Below the pieces are notes generated by a model that was given only the letters and a program-made list of their open reading frames with translations, ran no database searches and was not told the origin of the DNA. 12,206 bases of DNA, from assembly GCA_016209585.1 (NCBI GenBank), contig JACQVU010000106.1, positions 1 to 12,206 on the forward strand, in the 5' to 3' direction. Below are positions 7,464 through 12,206 of this stretch, in pieces. A program made the translations under genes and the position numbers. This DNA is from Planctomycetota bacterium (GTDB lineage Bacteria; Planctomycetota; UBA8742; JACQVU01). Every line of letters starts with the position of its first letter. The stretch's first letter is position 1.

Positions 7464-8291
7464 TCACCAGTACTTCTCGGTGTGGATGTTGCCGGGGCGG
7501 CGGGGGGAGGACTCCTGGAAGCCGCGGGCGACGAGAATCTCGCGGGCCGCGTCGATCATACCGGGGTTGCCGCAGAGGAAGACGTCAGAGGCGTCGGGGG
7601 CGAGCGGCACGCGCGCTTCGCGCTCCACCACGCCGTCCGCCAGCAGGGTCTGAAGGCGGCCGACGTGGCCGCGGAAGCCCGGGTCCTCCGCCGCGCGGGT
7701 GATGGCCGGCAGGTAGACGAAGTTGGGGCAGAGGCGGGCGATAGTTTCCAGTTCGGCGCGGTAGCCAAGGTCCCAGGAGACCCGCGCGCCGTGCAGCACC
7801 GCGAACCGGCGGGCCGCGGAAAGGGCGAGGTGGGTGCGCAGCATGCTCATGTAGGGCGCCAGGCCGGTGCCCGTGGCCACCATCACCACGTGCCGATCGG
7901 CGGGAACCTGGTCCAGCGTGAAGAGGCCGGTGGCCTTGGGCGACATGAACAGGCGCGCGTTGATGCCAAGGTTGAAAAGCCGCGGCGTCAGTTCGCCGGT
8001 GGAGACCAGCATGATGTAGTATTCGGCGTACCGCCGCTCCGCGCTGGAGGAGGCGATGGAGTAGGCCCGGCGGATCAACTTCCGCGGCTCGGGGATCGGG
8101 GCCGGCCCTTCGTCGGGCGCGCTGCCGGCCACCCGCGGCTCCCCCCGGCAGAGGCCCAGCACCGCGAACTGGCCCGGCTGGAAGCGGAACAACTCGCCGT
8201 CGGGCCGCACCCGAATGACCAGGTGGCCGGGGGAGACCTCCTCCCGCGCTATGAGCGTGGCGTTGTAGGGACACTCGCCCTCAGATGCCAT
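7464..8291 (-). CDS. fpr: Ferredoxin--NADP+ reductase
   Basis: This FAD enzyme moves electrons between NADPH and ferredoxin or flavodoxin in the cytosol. The 275-residue product is normal for the bacterial Fpr type. The FAD-binding RAYS is at residues 75-78, the NADP-binding GTGLAPY at 141-147 and CGNPGM at 240-245. The C-terminus GNIHTEKYW ends in the aromatic residue typical of this subclass. The insertion at about 50-70 (GEPRVAGSAPDEGPAPIP) lengthens the loop before the FAD motif and is Pro-rich. The ATG at 8291 lies inside the end of the upstream regulator gene (11-nt overlap), so the two are cotranscribed and probably translationally coupled. The Shine-Dalgarno is weak (AAGAAG). The stop is 8 nt from the convergent rhomboid stop. 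Confidence 0.93.
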   Translation of the reverse strand: MASEGECPYNATLIAREEVSPGHLVIRVRPDGELFRFQPGQFAVLGLCRGEPRVAGSAPDEGPAPIPEPRKLIRRAYSIASSSAERRYAEYYIMLVSTGELTPRLFNLGINARLFMSPKATGLFTLDQVPADRHVVMVATGTGLAPYMSMLRTHLALSAARRFAVLHGARVSWDLGYRAELETIARLCPNFVYLPAITRAAEDPGFRGHVGRLQTLLADGVVEREARVPLAPDASDVFLCGNPGMIDAAREILVARGFQESSPRRPGNIHTEKYW

Positions 8292-10161
8292 AGTCCGCGA
8301 TCTTCTTGTTCAACGTCGGCCAGGAGACGCCCAGGATGCGGGCCGCCTCACCCTTTTTCCCGCCCGTGGCGCGCAAGGCCATGATGATGCAGATGCGCTC
8401 GGCTTCGGCCAGGGATATGGGGCCACGCGAGAGGGCGCGGTAGAGGTCGGCGTCGCCCGCCGCCCCGCCGGCCTTCCCGGCGATCTCGGCTGGCAGGTGC
8501 TCGGCGCCGATGCGTTCGCCTTCCGAGACGATGAGCGCCCGCTCCACGGCGTTGCGCAACTCCCGCACGTTGCCCGGCCAGGGGAAGCGAGCCATGGCTT
8601 CCAGCGCCCCCTCGGTGAAGCGCGCCCCGCGGCGGTTCATCTTGGCAGCGAACTCGAAAAGGAAGCGTTCCGCCAGCAGTTCCACGTCGCCCTCGCGCGC
8701 CCGCAGCGGGGGCACGTCGACCACGATCACGGCCAGCCGGAAGAGAAGGTCTTCGCGGAATCCTCCCTCGGCCACGTCGGCCTTCAGATCGCGGTTGGTG
8801 GCCGCGATGACCCGCGCCTCGGCGCGCAGCGGCTGCTCGCCCCCCACGCGGTAGAACTCGCCGTCCTGAAGCACCCGCAGCAACTTCGGTTGGAGGTCGA
8901 GCGGCAGGTCCCCCACCTCGTCGAGGAAAAGCGTGCCCCCGCGCGCCGTCTCGAACTTGCCGCGCCGCAGGCGGGAGGCGCCGGTGTAGGCCCCGCGCTC
9001 GGCGCCGAAGAGTTCGGCCTCCATCAGCCCGGCCGGGATGGCGGCGCAGTTGACGGCCACGAAGGGGCGGCGCTCGCGGGCGGAGAGGTCGTGGAGGCGG
9101 CGGGCGACCAGTTCCTTGCCCACGCCGGTCTCGCCCCGGATGAGGACGGCGGCGTCGGTGGGGGCCGCGCGCGCGATGATCTCCAGCAGGTCGCGGATGG
9201 CGGGGGATTCGCCGGCGATCTCGGCGCGAGCGAGCGACAGCGAACGCAGTTCCTCCACTTCCTGGCGCGTCTGGGAGAAGCGGAGCGCGGCCGCGACGCG
9301 CGGCGCCACGCGCTCGGCCAGGTGGGTGAGGCGCAAGAGGTCGGCTTCGCCGAACGTCTCTTGGCCGCCCACGAGGTCGAGGTAGATGACGCCGAGCCGC
9401 GCCCGGTCGTGGATGAGCGGCACGCACAGCGCGCTGGTGATGCCCTCCCGCACCACCGAGCGCCGGCCGGCGAAGCGGTCGTCGGCGCCGGCGTCTTCGA
9501 GCAGCAGAGACTCCTGCCGCGAGAGCGCGTGTTTGACGACGGTGCGCGACACCACCACCTCCTCGCCGCGCGCCGGGCCGGCGGTGGACTGGGCCTCGTA
9601 AAGGACGTGGCCGTCGTCGTCGTACACCTCGAAAAGCCCGCGATGGAAGGGCACGGCGTCCTTGAGCACGGCGAAGAGTTTCTGGGCGACGTCGGAGAGT
9701 TCCAGGGCGTCACAGACGCGGGAGTCGAAGTCGAACAGCGTGCGCAGGCGGCTCTCGTAGGCGCTGGCATCCTCGCCGCCGTGGCGGGCGAAGGGGTCGG
9801 CGTCGCCGCGGCGCAGCGCCGACTTCACGTTGAGCGACGTGGCGCGGGCGCGGGGCGCCTCCGTGTCGCGCCCGTCGTCTTCCCGGGCCTCGAACACGAA
9901 GAGCGTGTTGCCGACGCAGATTTCGTCGCCGTCGGCGAGATAGGCCGAATCGACCCGCGCGCCGTTCACCAGCGTGCCGTTGCTGGAGCCGAGATCGCGC
10001 ACCCGGACGCCGCGCTCGTCCACGGTGAACTCCGTGTGGCGGCGCGAGGCCGTGTCGTCCAGCAACTGGACGTCGTTCTCGTCGGTGCGGCCGAGCGTCA
10101 AGGTGCCGCGCAGCACGACGACCCGCCCGGCGTCGCGCCCGCGGATGGCGCGCAGTTGCAT
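8281..10161 (-). CDS. Sigma-54-dependent activator with FHA and GAF domains
   Basis: The 626-residue product is a bacterial enhancer-binding protein. The FHA domain covers about 1-92, with GR at 24-25, SRRH at 39-42 and GSSNGTLVNG at 58-67, the phosphothreonine-reading residues. A GAF domain follows at about 140-295. The AAA+ domain covers about 313-555: Walker A GETGVGKE (343-350), GAYTGA (390-395, the sigma-54 contact loop with Y for the usual F), Walker B TLFLDEV (410-416) and FREDLLFRL (468-476). A Fis-type helix-turn-helix lies at 587-624. There is no receiver domain, so input is likely Ser/Thr phosphorylation read by FHA plus a ligand or redox signal at GAF. The start is ATG 10161, since FHA begins at once; upstream in-frame codons to 10239 look non-coding. 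It overlaps fpr by 11 nt. Confidence 0.94.
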   Translation of the reverse strand: MQLRAIRGRDAGRVVVLRGTLTLGRTDENDVQLLDDTASRRHTEFTVDERGVRVRDLGSSNGTLVNGARVDSAYLADGDEICVGNTLFVFEAREDDGRDTEAPRARATSLNVKSALRRGDADPFARHGGEDASAYESRLRTLFDFDSRVCDALELSDVAQKLFAVLKDAVPFHRGLFEVYDDDGHVLYEAQSTAGPARGEEVVVSRTVVKHALSRQESLLLEDAGADDRFAGRRSVVREGITSALCVPLIHDRARLGVIYLDLVGGQETFGEADLLRLTHLAERVAPRVAAALRFSQTRQEVEELRSLSLARAEIAGESPAIRDLLEIIARAAPTDAAVLIRGETGVGKELVARRLHDLSARERRPFVAVNCAAIPAGLMEAELFGAERGAYTGASRLRRGKFETARGGTLFLDEVGDLPLDLQPKLLRVLQDGEFYRVGGEQPLRAEARVIAATNRDLKADVAEGGFREDLLFRLAVIVVDVPPLRAREGDVELLAERFLFEFAAKMNRRGARFTEGALEAMARFPWPGNVRELRNAVERALIVSEGERIGAEHLPAEIAGKAGGAAGDADLYRALSRGPISLAEAERICIIMALRATGGKKGEAARILGVSWPTLNKKIADYGI

Positions 10162-10171
10162 GGGCGGAATG

Positions 10172-10180
10172 AGTATACCA
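10172..10180 (-). promoter_or_regulatory. Extended -10 promoter of the FHA-GAF-sigma54 activator gene
   Basis: On the minus strand TGGTATACT (10180 to 10172) matches TGnTATAnT. If its last T is at -7, transcription begins near 10165, leaving a leader of only about 4 nt before the ATG at 10161. No -35 hexamer and no Shine-Dalgarno are visible. The arrangement is the same as before the rhomboid gene. Confidence 0.55.
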
Positions 10181-10210
10181 ACTTCGGGCCAAAACACGCG
10201 CGGCCCAACC

Positions 10211-10225
10211 CCGGCGCCGCGCCGG
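10211..10225 (-). terminator. Possible hairpin after the aminotransferase gene
   Basis: A GC-only inverted repeat, CCGGCGC-G-GCGCCGG, begins 11 nt past the aminotransferase stop on the minus strand. The only T-run, four Ts at 10194-10191, is 16 nt further on, so it is a poor match to an intrinsic terminator. It may just pause polymerase before the activator promoter. Confidence 0.25.
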
Positions 10226-10235
10226 CGATGGGGTT

Positions 10236-11429
<1,194 letters not shown>

Positions 11430-11453
11430 GGCCCCTGAGTTCCCTTTCTCGAC

Positions 11454-11469
11454 CGCCCGCCGGCGGGCG
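11454..11469. repeat. 16-bp perfect GC palindrome upstream of the aminotransferase gene
   Basis: CGCCCGCCGGCGGGCG is fully self-complementary and lies 25 bp before the aminotransferase start, within the 140-bp gap after lptE. No T-run follows on either strand. At this GC content it may be chance, or an operator or processing site. Confidence 0.5.
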
Positions 11470-11569
11470 CCGAAGCGACCGTCTACCCCGCCGCGCCCCC
11501 CGCGGCGAGTCGGCGACATTCTCCGCGCGCCGCCCCGGTTTGCACGCACTTTCCCCGCCCAGCCAAGGG

Positions 11570-12085
11570 TCACGGCCCGCGCCAGTCCGCCGTCAGCGCG
11601 CGGGAGATGTCGGCGGCCAGCCGGCGGTAGGCGCGATCCAGCGCGTCCTGGCGGGTGCCGCCGCCGGCCAGGGCGGTGTCGCCGGCCTCGACGAACTGCC
11701 GGTTGAAGATGCGGCTGCCGTCGCGGTTCACGGCCTCCACCCGCACGGTCACCCGCACCCGCAGGCTCTGCACCACGTCGGTGCGGAACTCCTCCACCAG
11801 GCTGCTCTCTTCGACCTTGAGGATCTCGCCGCGCAGGGTCACGTCGGCGTCGCCCGCCACCACGGTCATGGGCGCGGCGCCGCTCGTCAGTTCGTCGTGC
11901 ACCGCGCGCGTGAGGGGCGTCTCGATGTCGCGCCGCAGCGGAACGGTGCGGTTCTTGAACGCCGGCACGGCGACGGTGTCGGCCCGCTCAGCCCGGAACG
12001 CGCCCAGGCCCGTGGAGTAGCCGCAACCGGCGAGAACCGCGGCGGCGGCCAGCGCCGCGCCAGGCAGAGTGTTTCGGTGGACCAT
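11570..12085 (-). CDS. lptE: LPS-assembly lipoprotein LptE-like
   Basis: The 171-residue product looks like LptE, the outer-membrane lipoprotein that plugs the LptD barrel and helps insert lipopolysaccharide. A lipoprotein signal peptide covers residues 1-20: MVHR, then a hydrophobic Ala/Leu stretch, and lipobox LAGC with C21 as lipidation site. After CGYS, the conserved start VAVPAFKNRTVPLRRDIE matches the first strand and helix of LptE-family proteins, followed by TRAVHDEL. Later come ADVTLRGEILKVEES, an alternating VRVTVRVEAV strand and the end helix DRAYRRLAADISRAL. ATG 12085 is chosen since it gives a textbook signal peptide; an ATG at 12139 would add 18 residues encoded by repeat-like DNA. 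No Shine-Dalgarno is seen. The family is divergent, so the name rests on lipobox, length and pattern. Confidence 0.82.
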   Translation of the reverse strand: MVHRNTLPGAALAAAAVLAGCGYSTGLGAFRAERADTVAVPAFKNRTVPLRRDIETPLTRAVHDELTSGAAPMTVVAGDADVTLRGEILKVEESSLVEEFRTDVVQSLRVRVTVRVEAVNRDGSRIFNRQFVEAGDTALAGGGTRQDALDRAYRRLAADISRALTADWRGP

Positions 12086-12097
12086 TCGCGCCACGCC
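12074..12097. repeat. Direct repeat copy A (covers lptE start codon)
   Basis: This 24-bp segment matches 12183-12206 at 21 of 24 positions, at a distance of 109 bp. On the minus strand both copies contain GCGCGAATGGTC followed by YACCGA, so each supplies an ATG followed by V-(H/Y)-R. Confidence 0.75.
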
Positions 12098-12099
12098 TA

Positions 12100-12105
12100 A
12101 TACTA
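12100..12105 (-). promoter_or_regulatory. Possible -10 element of lptE
   Basis: TAGTAT on the minus strand matches four of six -10 consensus bases and lies 14 nt before the lptE ATG. It would give a leader of about 8 nt. No -35 is visible, so this is tentative. Confidence 0.25.
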
Positions 12106-12108
12106 CAC

Positions 12109-12145
12109 AGAAACGGGCCACTGAGATCACTGAGAGCACGGAGTA
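12109..12145. repeat. Degenerate tandem CTCnGTG repeat upstream of lptE
   Basis: Read on the minus strand, the units CTCCGTG, CTCTCAGTG, ATCTCAGTG and TTTCTGTG follow each other at roughly 9-13 nt spacing. Base composition is clearly more AT-rich than the surrounding genes. It resembles short dispersed CTCTGTG-type repeats known from many environmental bacterial genomes; that likeness is from memory and unchecked. Confidence 0.5.
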
Positions 12146-12146
12146 G

Positions 12147-12194
12147 TCACGGTGAAATCCTTTCGTATGGAATCCCCCGATATCGGTAGACCAT
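12147..12194 (-). other. 15-codon reading frame, possible gene-start remnant
   Basis: From the ATG in repeat copy B the minus strand reads MVYRYRGIPYERISP and stops at TGA (12149-12147). The YRGIPYE core recalls the YRG-x-x-YE motif of DUF4278 small proteins, but 15 residues are too few to assign. No Shine-Dalgarno is visible before the ATG. The frame also stays open to the window edge upstream, so it could be the 3' end of something longer. Confidence 0.25.
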
Positions 12195-12206
12195 TCGCGC
12201 TCCGCC
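12183..12206. repeat. Direct repeat copy B (at window edge)
   Basis: This is the partner of 12074-12097, with three mismatches. It runs up to the end of the window, so the repeat may be longer. Its ATG (12194-12192, minus strand) opens the short frame ending at 12147. Confidence 0.75.

Noticed and set aside
11541..11568. Possible sigma-54 -24/-12 site between lptE and the aminotransferase gene (minus strand GG-N10-GC-like spacing)
   Set aside because: The flanking consensus TGGCAC and TTGC is not met; at this GC content a GG-GC pair at that spacing is expected by chance.
11430..11573. N-terminal extension of the aminotransferase to 11573
   Set aside because: The added 48 residues are Arg/Gly-rich, cross a GC palindrome and overlap the lptE stop. 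The conserved protein begins at the ATG at 11429.

Overview
The window is GC-rich, gene-dense bacterial chromosome with no mobile element, CRISPR array, rRNA or tRNA that I can see. An LptE-type outer-membrane lipoprotein points to a Gram-negative (diderm) cell. The DUF58/BatA-like VWA pair, the thiL-tsaE adjacency, a lidless Hsp70 and an FHA-GAF-sigma54 regulator would suit an uncultured environmental lineage such as Planctomycetota or another PVC group. That placement is inference from gene content, not proven.

Layout. Bases 1-4656 (+ strand) form one tight gene string: the 3' end of protoporphyrinogen oxidase, thiL, tsaE, a DUF58 protein and a membrane-anchored VWA protein. Spacings are 27 nt, -20 nt, -4 nt and 4 nt. 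An Hsp70-like gene lies convergent (6366-4642, - strand) and its 3' end overlaps the VWA gene by 15 bp. A 222-bp divergent intergenic region (6367-6588) holds a 64-bp near-perfect palindrome and separates Hsp70 from a rhomboid protease (6589-7455, +). Convergent to the rhomboid gene is a two-gene unit on the - strand: an FHA-GAF-sigma54 activator (10161-8281) followed, with an 11-nt overlap, by ferredoxin-NADP reductase (8291-7464). Further right on the - strand are lptE (12085-11570) and an aspartate/prephenate-type aminotransferase (11429-10236). The right edge (12086-12206) is non-coding or degenerate. It contains a short degenerate CTC-GTG repeat and a second copy of the lptE start region that opens a 15-codon reading frame.

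Function. The left string mixes cofactor and tRNA housekeeping (heme, thiamine diphosphate, t6A) with a DUF58/VWA pair of the kind usually run by a MoxR ATPase. No MoxR gene is in view. The regulator-reductase pair suggests control of redox metabolism. Two genes that begin transcription units, the rhomboid and the regulator, have an extended -10 element (TGGTATGCT and TGGTATACT) only 7-10 nt before ATG and no Shine-Dalgarno. This suggests near-leaderless mRNAs, whereas operon-internal thiL and the DUF58 gene have clear Shine-Dalgarno sequences. Overall the window looks largely conventional. The strongest unexplained structure is the palindrome at 6493-6556.
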